A stretch of DNA of 64,000 nucleotides, taken from NCBI RefSeq assembly GCF_000716545.1, contig NZ_JNWZ01000033.1, forward strand, positions 62,001 through 126,000, written 5' to 3'. The DNA is from Kitasatospora phosalacinea. Lineage in GTDB: Bacteria > Actinomycetota > Actinomycetes > Streptomycetales > Streptomycetaceae. The translations under genes were made by a program, and so were the position numbers. Shown in pieces: positions 8,678 to 16,616 of the stretch (positions are counted from its first letter, which is position 1; each line of letters opens with the position of its first letter). Under the pieces are notes generated by a model that worked only from the letters and a program-made list of their open reading frames with translations, had not been told where the DNA came from and did not search any database.

Positions 8678-8693
8678 TTCGTCTCTCCTTAGC

Positions 8694-9695
8694 TCAGCTG
8701 TCCGCGGTGGCGCGCTCGCGCTCCACCGCCTCGTACAGGGCCTTGATGTTCGCGGTGCCGAAGCTGCCCGCGCCGCGCCGCTCCACCAGCTCCAGGAAGA
8801 AGGTGCGGCGCGGATGGGTGGAACGGGCGAAGATCTGGAACAGCTCGCCGCCGTGGTCCCGGTCCACCAGCACGCTGGTGTCCCGCAGTTCGGCCACCGG
8901 GATGGCGGTGGGGCCCAGCCGCGACTCCAGCGCCTCGTAGTACGCGCCGGGCGTGTTCAGGAACGCCACCCCGCGCGCCCCCAACTCCCGTACGGCGGCG
9001 GTGATCGACTCGGTCGCGTACGCCAGGTGCTGGACGCCCGCGCCGCCGTGCGCCTCCAGGAAGCCGTCGATCTGGCCGGCCGCCCGCGAGGTGTCCGGCT
9101 CCAGCAGGGTGAAGGTGACCGTCCCGCACGGGCTCTGCACCACCCGGGAGTCCATCGCCTGGTCGCCGACCTCCACGTACTCCCGGAAGACCTCCCGGAA
9201 GCCCAGCCCGCGCACCGCCCAGTCCACCGAACCGGCCAACTGCCCGCCCGGCACCACCACGGCCACGTGGTCCAGCGACAGCAACGCGCCCCCGCCCGGC
9301 GGTTCACCCGCCGGCAGCAGGTCCTCCGGGCCGGTGAAGCGCAGCGCCAGGCCGCCGAAGCCGGAGACCGTGCCCGCCTCGTCCAGGCAGCCGCCGCCCG
9401 CGTTCAGCGCCCGCTCGGCCGCCGCGGCCGCCGCCACCCGGTCGGTGTGCCGCAGCGCGATCACCGCCACGCCGTCGCCGTGCCGCCGCACCCAGGCGGC
9501 GACCTGGTGCTCGGTCTCCACCGCCGAGGTCACCAGCACCCGGATCGAGCCCTGGTGCGCGATCACCTGCGCGGTGCCCGGCGCGACCCGGTCCGGCTCG
9601 CTCAACGTGAAGCCCCAGTCGTCGCGCAACCGCGCGGCGTACTTGTGGGCGTCCTCCACGTACAGTTCGGTGTACGCGATGCCCGGCACGGTCAT
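8694..9695 (-). CDS. hmaS: 4-Hydroxymandelate synthase (HPPD-family dioxygenase)
   Basis: A 333-residue two-domain vicinal-oxygen-chelate protein. Iron ligands align as His143 (SLDHVAV), His223 (VQHLAYA) and Glu302 (FLELVERRG), with the same spacing as in Amycolatopsis HmaS. Several stretches read like HmaS and not like housekeeping HPPD: VGDQAMDSRVVQS, NTPGAYYEAL, HGGELFQIF, STHPRRTFF and FGTANIKALYEAVE. HmaS converts 4-hydroxyphenylpyruvate (also phenylpyruvate) to hydroxymandelate (or mandelate). The ATG overlaps the KS stop (ATGA, 9692-9695). Hmo and HpgT relatives lie 7-11 kb away, which supports the call. HPPD remains the less likely alternative. Confidence 0.9.
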   Translation of the reverse strand: MTVPGIAYTELYVEDAHKYAARLRDDWGFTLSEPDRVAPGTAQVIAHQGSIRVLVTSAVETEHQVAAWVRRHGDGVAVIALRHTDRVAAAAAAERALNAGGGCLDEAGTVSGFGGLALRFTGPEDLLPAGEPPGGGALLSLDHVAVVVPGGQLAGSVDWAVRGLGFREVFREYVEVGDQAMDSRVVQSPCGTVTFTLLEPDTSRAAGQIDGFLEAHGGAGVQHLAYATESITAAVRELGARGVAFLNTPGAYYEALESRLGPTAIPVAELRDTSVLVDRDHGGELFQIFARSTHPRRTFFLELVERRGAGSFGTANIKALYEAVERERATADS

Positions 9696-10969
9696 GAATC
9701 CCCTCCGAGGTGCTTGGCCGTGACGCTCGGCGGACCGAACAGCAGGCTCAGGTTGTGGCCGCCGAAGGCGATCGAGTTGGACAGGGCGTGGCGCACGACG
9801 CCGCGCTCGGCCGCGCCGCGGACGTGACGCAACGCGCAGTCCCCGTCCGGCTGTTCGAGGTTCAGGGTGGGCGGGATCAGGCCCTCGGCGACGGCCAGCG
9901 CCGACACCGCCGCCTCCACCGCCCCCGAGGCGCCCAGCAGGTGGCCGGTCGCGCCCTTGGTCGAACTGACGAAGGGGTGGTGCGCGCCGAACACCTCGCG
10001 CAGCGCCGACGCCTCCGCGCGGTCGCCCAACCTGGTGCCCGTGCCGTGGGCGTTGACGTACTCCACGGCCTCCGGCGGCAGGCCGGCCGAGCGCAGCGCG
10101 GCCCGCATCGCGGAGACCGCGCCCGCGCCGTCCGGGCGCGGCACGGTGGGGTGGTGGGCGTCGCCGGCCGCGCCCCAGCCGGCCAGCGCGGCGTACGCGG
10201 ACGCGCCGCGGGCGGCCGCGTGCTCGGTGCTCTCCAGCACCAGGACGGCGCTGCCGTCGCCCAGCACGAAGCCGTTGCGGCGGGCGTCGAACGGCCGGGA
10301 CGCCTGCGTGGGGTCTTCCCAACCGGCGGCCAAAGCGCGGGAGTTGTCGAAGGCGGCGGCGATCGTCGGATGCAGCGGGGCCTCCGCGCCGCCGCACACC
10401 ACTACGTCCGCCTCGCCGCCGCGGATCAGCCGCAGCCCCTCGGCGATCGCCTGCGCGCCGGCCGCGCAGGCGGTGATCACGGCGGAGCTGTAGCCGCGGA
10501 TGCCGTGCCTGATGGCGATCCGGGCCGCCGCCATGTTCGACAGCATGCCCGGCAGCAGGTACGGGCTGACCGCGGCCCGGCCGCGCTCGCGCCGTCCGGC
10601 GGCCTGCTGCTCGTAGCTCTCCAGCCCGCCGCCGCCGGTGCCCAGCACCACCGCCACCCGCTCCGGGTCGGCATCCTGACGGACCGTCAGTTTCGCGTCG
10701 GCGAGGGCGTCCTCGGCGGCGGCCAGCGCGAGCAGCAGGAAGCGGTCGGCGACCCGGGTCTCGGTCGGCGGCAGCACCTCGGTGGCCGGGACGTGCGGGG
10801 AGATGCCCGCCACCCGCAGCCAGCCCGCCGCCGGATGGTCCTCCGGCGGGGCGCTCAGCCCGGAGCGGCCGGCCGCCAGCGCCCGGAACGCCTCCGGGAC
10901 GGCCCGGCCCAGCGGCGTCACCCAGCCGATGCCGGTGACCTGCGCGGTGACGGGGCCCACCCGGCTCAC
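9692..10969 (-). CDS. Beta-ketoacyl synthase (FabF-type), complete active site
   Basis: A 425-residue KS with Cys168 in ITACAAGAQ, His308 in NAHGTGT, Lys338 and His343 in STKGATGHLLGASG. The full Cys-His-His set is present, so it should perform decarboxylative condensation on ACP-bound substrates. GTG 10969 overlaps the upstream ligase stop in GTGA. With the KS at 13186-14304 (His to Asn) it could form a heterodimer like KS-alpha/KS-beta or the paired KSs of aryl polyene clusters. No ketoreductase or dehydratase gene is linked, so the chain would stay keto or be modified elsewhere. Confidence 0.92.
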   Translation of the reverse strand: MSRVGPVTAQVTGIGWVTPLGRAVPEAFRALAAGRSGLSAPPEDHPAAGWLRVAGISPHVPATEVLPPTETRVADRFLLLALAAAEDALADAKLTVRQDADPERVAVVLGTGGGGLESYEQQAAGRRERGRAAVSPYLLPGMLSNMAAARIAIRHGIRGYSSAVITACAAGAQAIAEGLRLIRGGEADVVVCGGAEAPLHPTIAAAFDNSRALAAGWEDPTQASRPFDARRNGFVLGDGSAVLVLESTEHAAARGASAYAALAGWGAAGDAHHPTVPRPDGAGAVSAMRAALRSAGLPPEAVEYVNAHGTGTRLGDRAEASALREVFGAHHPFVSSTKGATGHLLGASGAVEAAVSALAVAEGLIPPTLNLEQPDGDCALRHVRGAAERGVVRHALSNSIAFGGHNLSLLFGPPSVTAKHLGGDS

Positions 10970-12363
10970 GGCGCCCCTGCCCCGGCGGCGGCGTTCTCGG
11001 CGAGGTGGCGCTCGCGCAGCAGGACCTTGCGGACCTTGCCGGTCGGGCCGAGCGGGATCCGCCCGTCCGGGACGGCCAGCACGCCGCGGACCACGGCGGC
11101 GACGTGCGGTTCCAGGGCGGCCAGCACCTCGGCGGTGCGGTCGGCGTCCTGGTCGGCGGCCGGGTCGAGCTGCAGCAGCACGTCCGCGACCGTCCGTCCG
11201 CCGTCGCGGAAGGCGACCACCGTGCAGTCGTGCACGTCCGGGCAGGCCGCCAGGACGCGTTCCTCGCTGGCGGCGGTGTGCAGGCGGCGGCCGCCGCCGA
11301 GGTCGACGCTGTCGACGGCCCGGTCCACGTGGTAGTAGTAGCCGTCCTCGTCGCGGTACATCAGGTCGCCGGTGAGGAAGTAGTCGCGTACCCGGGTGCG
11401 GTGGGTGGTGACCGAGTCGTTCCAGTAGCCGGGCGACAGGGTGGGGGAGCGGGTGCCCAGCTCGCCGACCTCGCCCGGGCCGAGCTCGTTGCCGTCCGGG
11501 TCGAGGACCACGCAGTCGACGAAGGCGTGCGGGCGGCCCACGCACCGGCCGTAGCGCTCGGAGCCGAGGGTGTGGGTGATGAAGAAGTGCGAGTGGCCCA
11601 TCTCGGACGAGCCGAGGCCGTCGATGAACACCGAACCGGCGGTGCGGACCCGGCCCTGCCGGGTGGCGGTCTCGCGGGAGCCCTGGGCGATCAGGCGGCG
11701 GATGTGCGCCTCGTGCGCGCAGTCGCCGGTGTTCCACCACAGGCCGACCGAGGACAGGTCGCGGGCGGAGAGGTCCTGCCGGGCCAGGTCGGCCCAGGTG
11801 GTGGCGAAGCCGTACACGCCGAGCGGCTGCCAGCGTTCGATCGCCTCCAGCACGGCCGGGCCGGTCTGCTGGGAGATCAGGTGCAGTTCGGCGTCGAAGC
11901 TGAGCGCCAGGTTGACCGCGATCAGCGGCGGCGCCCCGCAGTCGAGGCCGGCGAGGGCCTTGGCGTGCGCGGTGTCGGCGAGCAGCCCGGTCGCGTTCAG
12001 CCGGCGCAGGTAGCGGGCCGAGGTGTCCGCGTCCAGCGCCGGGTTGAGCAGGGCCGGGATCGCACCGAGGTGGTTCAGGGCCAGGAAGGACAGCACCTGC
12101 TCGGCCGCGGCGGACGCCTGCACGGCGACCGGGTCGCGGCGGCGCACCCCCAGGGCGTGCAGGGCGGCGGCCCTGGTCCGGACGGCGGTGTCGAGTTGCC
12201 GCAGCGTCAGGGCGGTGTTCGCGGGGTGACCGTCGACGGGGGTGTCGAAGGTCAGGGTCGGCGAGTCCGGACCGAGGCCCTGCTCGACCCGGGTGGTCAG
12301 GACGTTTCCGGCGCCGACGGAGCCGTCGGCGGACAGCGTGGCGCGTAGGGTGCGGAGGCTCAT
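10966..12363 (-). CDS. AMP-dependent acyl ligase (ANL superfamily), cluster ligase 1
   Basis: A 465-residue adenylate-forming enzyme, short for the family. Recognisable parts are GLGSSEMGHSHF (A5 region), YFLTGDLMYRDEDGYYYHVDR (A7/A8 hinge) and LGPTGKVRKVLLRE with the catalytic Lys near the end. The P-loop normally rich in Ser/Thr/Gly is not obvious, replaced by the atypical stretch near residues 135-150, so activity should be tested. It would activate a carboxylic acid for loading on CoA or on one of the ACPs. ATG 12363 lies at the head of the KS-HmaS-PhyH-E1 string, all overlapping or nearly so. Confidence 0.8.
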   Translation of the reverse strand: MSLRTLRATLSADGSVGAGNVLTTRVEQGLGPDSPTLTFDTPVDGHPANTALTLRQLDTAVRTRAAALHALGVRRRDPVAVQASAAAEQVLSFLALNHLGAIPALLNPALDADTSARYLRRLNATGLLADTAHAKALAGLDCGAPPLIAVNLALSFDAELHLISQQTGPAVLEAIERWQPLGVYGFATTWADLARQDLSARDLSSVGLWWNTGDCAHEAHIRRLIAQGSRETATRQGRVRTAGSVFIDGLGSSEMGHSHFFITHTLGSERYGRCVGRPHAFVDCVVLDPDGNELGPGEVGELGTRSPTLSPGYWNDSVTTHRTRVRDYFLTGDLMYRDEDGYYYHVDRAVDSVDLGGGRRLHTAASEERVLAACPDVHDCTVVAFRDGGRTVADVLLQLDPAADQDADRTAEVLAALEPHVAAVVRGVLAVPDGRIPLGPTGKVRKVLLRERHLAENAAAGAGAP

Positions 12364-12466
12364 CGTTCCCGTTCTTCTCGTGGTGCGGGAGGGGGATCTC
12401 TCGGCGGGGCCGCGGTGCGCGAGGGGTGGATCCGGTGTTCGGAGGCCGGTGCTCGGAGGCCGGTGC

Positions 12467-13048
12467 TCAGGGGGCGAGCAGGACGGCGGTGGCACGGTCG
12501 GGCGGGCCCTGGACGGCGGTGACCGCCAGCACTTGGTCGGCGTCGCCGTCCTCGATCAACAGGGCCGCCCGGTCGTGCAGTTCGCGCTCCGTCTCGAAGC
12601 CGGGGCCGAGCGCGACGACCGGGCCGTCCAGCTGCCAGCGGGCGGCGACGTGCCCGAGGACGGCGTTCGGGTTGGACTGGAAGAACAGCAGCGGGGCGAC
12701 CCGCTGCCCGGCGGCGTTGGCCCGGGCCAGCGCGTCGGCGGTGCCGGTGTCACCGCTCGGGCTGACCAGCAGCAGCGCGGTGCGCGGCGCCCCGGTGGCC
12801 GGCGGCGGGCCGTAGCGGGCGCGCAGACAGCGCTCGGCGGTCTCGGCCACCAGCGGACTGAACGCGGACTCCACGAAGCCCGCGATGGCGGGCAGTTCGT
12901 CCCCCGGACGCTCCGGCCACCGCGCGGAGGCCAGCACCCGCAGCGGCCCGGCGAGCACACGGGGCGCTGCGACGGGCACCGGGGACGGGGAGCCGGCGGC
13001 GGGAACGGGGACGGGGACGGGGACGGAAACGGAGGGCGGGGCGGTCAT
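12467..13048 (-). CDS. Half-length ketoacyl synthase-like protein (KS N-terminal-like domain)
   Basis: A 193-residue protein. After a Val/Pro-repeat leader (PVPVPVPVP) it shows WPERPGDELPAI, LLLVSPSGDTGTADALA and the hallmark PLLFFQSNPNAVLGHVAARW. This is the beta-ketoacyl synthase N-terminal-like domain found as small stand-alone proteins in aryl polyene and some type II PKS clusters. No catalytic Cys is present at the expected place. It may act as a scaffold or chain-length partner for the KS enzymes. The ATG at 13048 is the only start before the low-complexity leader, which may be longer than the true N-terminus. Confidence 0.72.
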   Translation of the reverse strand: MTAPPSVSVPVPVPVPAAGSPSPVPVAAPRVLAGPLRVLASARWPERPGDELPAIAGFVESAFSPLVAETAERCLRARYGPPPATGAPRTALLLVSPSGDTGTADALARANAAGQRVAPLLFFQSNPNAVLGHVAARWQLDGPVVALGPGFETERELHDRAALLIEDGDADQVLAVTAVQGPPDRATAVLLAP

Positions 13049-13185
13049 GCGGGAGCCACCAGGAGGACGGGCCGGGGACGGCCGGGCGGGGAACGGTCGG
13101 GGAAAGGGGGCGTGCGGGGACGGGCGGGTCGGTGGTGCGACTCGCCCGCGGGGCCGGGCGGTCGCGGTCCCGGCGGGCCCGCCGG

Positions 13186-14304
13186 TCAGGCGGGTGCCAG
13201 CAGGAGCGCGGTGTTGGCGCCGCCGAAAGCGGCGTTCACGGTCAGCGCCAGGGCGGGTGCGGGTGCGGCCGGACGGGGGCGGTCGAGGACCAGGTCGAGC
13301 GGACAGTCCGGGTCCGGGGCCTGCCAGCCGGCGTTGACCGGCAGCGCGCCGGCCCGCAGCGCACCGACCGTGGCGGCGAGTTCGAGCAGCGCGGAGGCCT
13401 CCAGGGCGTGGCCGTGCACGGACTTGGTGGAGCTGACCGGCGGGGTGCCGGCCGGGAAGACGCCGCGCAGGGCGGCGGCCTCGGCCAGGTCGCCGAGCGT
13501 GGAGCCCGCGCCGTTGGCGTTGACGTAGCCGATCGCGGCCGGTGCGGCGCCCGCCCGGGCGAGCGCGCCGTGCACCGCCCTGGCCAGGCCGGTGCCGTCG
13601 GGGTGCGGTCGGCAGACGTGGAAGGCGTCCCCGGTCCTGGCCCAGCCGGCGAGCTCGGCCAGGGCGGTGCCGCCGCGCCGGCGCAGGGCCGGTTCGGACT
13701 CCAGGACCACGGCCACCGCCGCGTCGCCCAGCAGCATGCCCTGCCGGCCCAGGCTGAACGGGCGCACCGCGCCGTCCCGGGCCAGCGCCCGGCCGGCGTC
13801 GAACACCGCGAAGGTGTCCGGCTCGACCAGGTACCCGGCGGCGACCACCACGCGTTCGCGGCGGCCGGAGGCGATCAGCGCGGCGGCGTCGGCGACCGCG
13901 CTGGACGCCGCGACGCACGCGCCGGTGTACACCCGGGGGTGCAGCCCGGTGCGTCCACCGACCTCGGCGGCGACCGGCCCGGCCCGCCGGTCCCCGTGCA
14001 GGGCGAGCAGCAACTCCTCGTCCGCGTACGGGTGCCGGTGGTCGTCCGGGGCGGAGAGCGCGCCCGCCTCGGCGAGCACCGCCACCAGCTGGTCGGCCAA
14101 CCGGGGCGATCCCGGCCCGGTGGCGGCGCGGTCGGCCCGGTACCGGGCGGTGCCGAAGCGCTCCACCGGGGCGAACGCGGGCCGTCCCGCGAGCACGCCG
14201 TCGGTGAGCACCGCGAGCCCCGCGCCGAACGCCGAGCGGACCCCGATCCCGCCGACCAGGACGGTACGCCGCGGCGGACCGCTCCGGAGCGCGGTCGACG
14301 TCAT
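13186..14304 (-). CDS. Beta-ketoacyl synthase with His-to-Asn active-site change
   Basis: A 372-residue KS, shorter than the usual 410. Cys130 is kept (YTGACVAASS) and so are Lys294 and His299 (STKSVHGHALEAS). The HGTGT motif reads NGAGS (Asn264), so the first catalytic His is missing. Such changes occur in non-elongating or partner KS proteins. It may load or transfer chains, or serve as the chain-length partner of the intact KS at 9692-10969. The ATG overlaps the ACP stop (ATGA, 14301-14304). Confidence 0.87.
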   Translation of the reverse strand: MTSTALRSGPPRRTVLVGGIGVRSAFGAGLAVLTDGVLAGRPAFAPVERFGTARYRADRAATGPGSPRLADQLVAVLAEAGALSAPDDHRHPYADEELLLALHGDRRAGPVAAEVGGRTGLHPRVYTGACVAASSAVADAAALIASGRRERVVVAAGYLVEPDTFAVFDAGRALARDGAVRPFSLGRQGMLLGDAAVAVVLESEPALRRRGGTALAELAGWARTGDAFHVCRPHPDGTGLARAVHGALARAGAAPAAIGYVNANGAGSTLGDLAEAAALRGVFPAGTPPVSSTKSVHGHALEASALLELAATVGALRAGALPVNAGWQAPDPDCPLDLVLDRPRPAAPAPALALTVNAAFGGANTALLLAPA

Positions 14305-14591
14305 GGCGCGGCAGCCCCCGCATCGGGCGCGGCGGCGGTGGTGGCGGCCGTGGCGGCGGCGATCTGCGCACCGAGCGCGGCCACCGCGTCGTCCACCGTG
14401 CGGATGGCGTCCAGGCGTTCGTCGTCCAGGTCGATCTGCACGCCGTAGGCGTTCTCGGCCTCGGCGATCAGCCAGGTCAGTTCCAGCGACCCCAGGTGCT
14501 CGTCGACCTGCTCGGGGGAGCGGTCGCCGTAGCGGGCCAGCATGGCCAACGCCTCGGACCGGCCGAAGCGGGTTCTGGCGTCGGTGCTCAT
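14301..14591 (-). CDS. Acyl carrier protein 1
   Basis: A 96-residue carrier protein. The attachment serine is Ser35 in EHLGSLELTWLI, a GSL variant of the usual DSL. It is followed by the acidic helix III/IV region and an Ala-rich tail. ATG 14591 overlaps the last base of the preceding ACP stop (TGATG), giving two tandem discrete carriers. It presumably receives acyl groups from the ligases and feeds the KS pair. Confidence 0.85.
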   Translation of the reverse strand: MSTDARTRFGRSEALAMLARYGDRSPEQVDEHLGSLELTWLIAEAENAYGVQIDLDDERLDAIRTVDDAVAALGAQIAAATAATTAAAPDAGAAAP

Positions 14592-14857
14592 CAGACGCTG
14601 CCCACCGAGGACTTGGCGATCCGGCCGGCGACCTCGGCGCTGAACTCGTCGACGGTCATCAGCGCGGTGGACTCCATGTCGTCCAGTTCGAAGCGGATGC
14701 CGAACTCCTCCTCGACCTGCACCGCGAGGTCCGCCAGCGCCAGCGACTCCAGGTCGAGGCCGGCCGGGCCGAGATCGGTCTCCGAGGTGACCTGCGAGAC
14801 GTCGTAGTTCATCGACGCCAGGGCGGTGAGGACGAACGAGCGGATCTGTTCCTGCAT
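14591..14857 (-). CDS. Acyl carrier protein 2
   Basis: An 88-residue carrier with GPAGLDLESLAL; Ser38 is the phosphopantetheine site. It resembles the discrete ACPs of aryl polyene and type II systems. The ATG at 14857 is 164 bases downstream of the ligase-2 stop. The phosphopantetheinyl transferase at 26643-27371 is the likely activator. Confidence 0.87.
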   Translation of the reverse strand: MQEQIRSFVLTALASMNYDVSQVTSETDLGPAGLDLESLALADLAVQVEEEFGIRFELDDMESTALMTVDEFSAEVAGRIAKSSVGSV

Positions 14858-15021
14858 GGGGCTGACTCTTTCCGGGCGTCGGGAAGGGAGGCGGGGCGGG
14901 GCGGGGTGCTTTCCGGGCAGGGCGCACCGACGGACGGGCGGACGGTGTCTGGAGCCGTCGACCCGGCCGGGCGCCTCGCACCGGTAGGGCGGGTGAGTGG
15001 TTGAACGGGTGTGCGGGTGGA

Positions 15022-16428
15022 TCAGCGGGCGGCGTCGGCCTGTCGGCGCAGGGCGGCGGCGTCCCGCAGCAGCTTCCCGGTGGCGGTCCGGGGCAGCCGC
15101 GGCATCAGGTGCAGCCGGCGGGGCAGCTTGTAGCCCGCCAGCTCCTTGCCCAGCAGTTCGCGCAACTGCTCGGCGGGGCCGTCCCGGTCGGACGGCGAGG
15201 AGGTGACGCCCTCGGCGGTCGCGGCGTACGCCTCGATCGCGCCGTCGGCGAACAGCACCACGGCCTCGACCACACCGGGGAGCCCGGTGAGGGCCTGTTC
15301 GACCTCGTTGAGGTCGACCTTGAGGCCGCCGATGGAGATCTGGGAGTCGCGCCGCCCCAGGACGGTGACCAGGCCGGTGGCGGCCTCCACCAGGGCGGCG
15401 TCGCGGGTGTGCAGCAGGCCGTCCGACCAGCGGGTCGGATCGGTCGGGCCCAGGTACGGGGACTCCGCCCGGGCGATGTGCAACTCGCCTCCGGCCACGG
15501 ACAGTTCCATCCCGTGGACGGGCTCGACCGCCGGGTGGTTGCGCCCGGTCAGGTCGGTGGCGATCACGCCGGTCTCGGTCATCCCGTACATGGTGCCCAG
15601 CGGCACCCCGAAGCGTTCGCGGAACGCCGCGGGCAGCTGCGGGCGGACGAGTTCGCCGGCCACGATCATCCGCCGCAGCTGCGGCAGTTCGGGCGGCGCG
15701 GCGGCCGCGGCCAGCAGCTCGGCGTGGAACGGCACCCCGATCACGGTGGTCGGGGCGGTGCCCCCGGCGATCGCGGCCAGGATGCCCGCGGGTGTCATCC
15801 GCTGCGGCACCACCAGTTCCACGCCCGCGTGCAGGGCGTGCAGCAGCCCGCCGACCAGGCCGAGCACGTGCACCGTCGAGGACAGCAGCACGGTGCGCTC
15901 GCCGCGGGTCGGGAACTCCGGCAGCCGGGCGTAGCAGTCCAGTTCGCGCAGCAGGTCGGCGGCCGTCCGGGCGATCATCTTGGACGGGCCGGTCGACCCC
16001 GAACTGAGCTGCACCAGGACGTGCCCGCCGACGGCCGGACCGTTCTCCGGGAGCGACCTGAACTTCGGCCGCCCGTCGGCGAGTTCGACCAGCACCCGGG
16101 GGTGCAGCCGGTCCACCGCGCGGTCCACCTCGACGGTGGTCAGCCGGTGGTCCAGCAGGACCGCCCGCGCGCCGGAGCGCCACGCGGCCAACAGGACCGC
16201 GACGAACTCCGCGGACGGCGGCATCCGCAGTGCCACCGTCCCGTGTTCGCCGAGGCCGGCGGCGGCCAACTGCCGCTGCCGTTCGGCCACCAGGGCCCGC
16301 AAGGTCCCTCTGGCCACCGGAGCGCCGAAGCGCAGGCACGGTTCGCCGTCCGGTCCGGCGAGTAACTGCTCGTCCACCCAGTCCGCGGCAACCGTGCCGC
16401 CGCGCACCGGGGTTGGGGTAAGCGTCAA
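15022..16428 (-). CDS. AMP-dependent acyl ligase (ANL superfamily), cluster ligase 2
   Basis: A 468-residue adenylate-forming enzyme with all core motifs: VQLSSGSTGPSKMIARTA (P-loop), TMYGMTETGVI (A5), HTRDAALV (A7), RRDSQISIGGLKVDLNEVE (A8) and PRTATGKLLRD with the catalytic Lys (A10). It should activate an aryl or acyl acid and pass it to ACP or CoA. The start is not certain: TTG 16428 has GGAG five bases upstream; GTG 16407 is the alternative. It is the first gene of the minus-strand array and faces hmo across a shared regulatory region. Confidence 0.86.
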   Translation of the reverse strand: MTLTPTPVRGGTVAADWVDEQLLAGPDGEPCLRFGAPVARGTLRALVAERQRQLAAAGLGEHGTVALRMPPSAEFVAVLLAAWRSGARAVLLDHRLTTVEVDRAVDRLHPRVLVELADGRPKFRSLPENGPAVGGHVLVQLSSGSTGPSKMIARTAADLLRELDCYARLPEFPTRGERTVLLSSTVHVLGLVGGLLHALHAGVELVVPQRMTPAGILAAIAGGTAPTTVIGVPFHAELLAAAAAPPELPQLRRMIVAGELVRPQLPAAFRERFGVPLGTMYGMTETGVIATDLTGRNHPAVEPVHGMELSVAGGELHIARAESPYLGPTDPTRWSDGLLHTRDAALVEAATGLVTVLGRRDSQISIGGLKVDLNEVEQALTGLPGVVEAVVLFADGAIEAYAATAEGVTSSPSDRDGPAEQLRELLGKELAGYKLPRRLHLMPRLPRTATGKLLRDAAALRRQADAAR

Positions 16429-16454
16429 CGCAACTCCACGCGCTCGTGTGGGAA

Positions 16455-16512
16455 GCAAAGGTCGGAAGTTGTGATGCTTCGGTGTCGGACCCCCGTCGGT
16501 GCCGACCTTTGC
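16455..16512. promoter_or_regulatory. Inverted repeat in the divergent promoter region of the two arylglycine operons
   Basis: Two perfect 11-base arms, GCAAAGGTCGG (16455-16465) and CCGACCTTTGC (16502-16512), face each other with centres 47 bases apart. They lie between ligase 2 (leftward) and hmo (rightward). An AT-rich TATACC at 16539-16544 may be a -10 for hmo. The paired sites suggest cooperative binding of a dimeric regulator to both promoters. The regulator is not identified and no dedicated regulator gene is found in the cluster. Confidence 0.5.
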
Positions 16513-16616
16513 ACGGGAGCGCATCAAGGGTCAAGGTCTATACCAGTGGCCGGTCGCCCCCTACGCTGTCCCTCGTTTTCGCACCAGTTGACGGATCATC
16601 AGGAGGTTCGGACGCG

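Noticed and set aside
8694..9695. Housekeeping 4-hydroxyphenylpyruvate dioxygenase of tyrosine catabolism
   Set aside because: The C-terminal sequence matches HmaS (STHPRRTFF, TPGAYYEAL, FGTANIKALYEAVE), and Hmo and HpgT relatives are linked.
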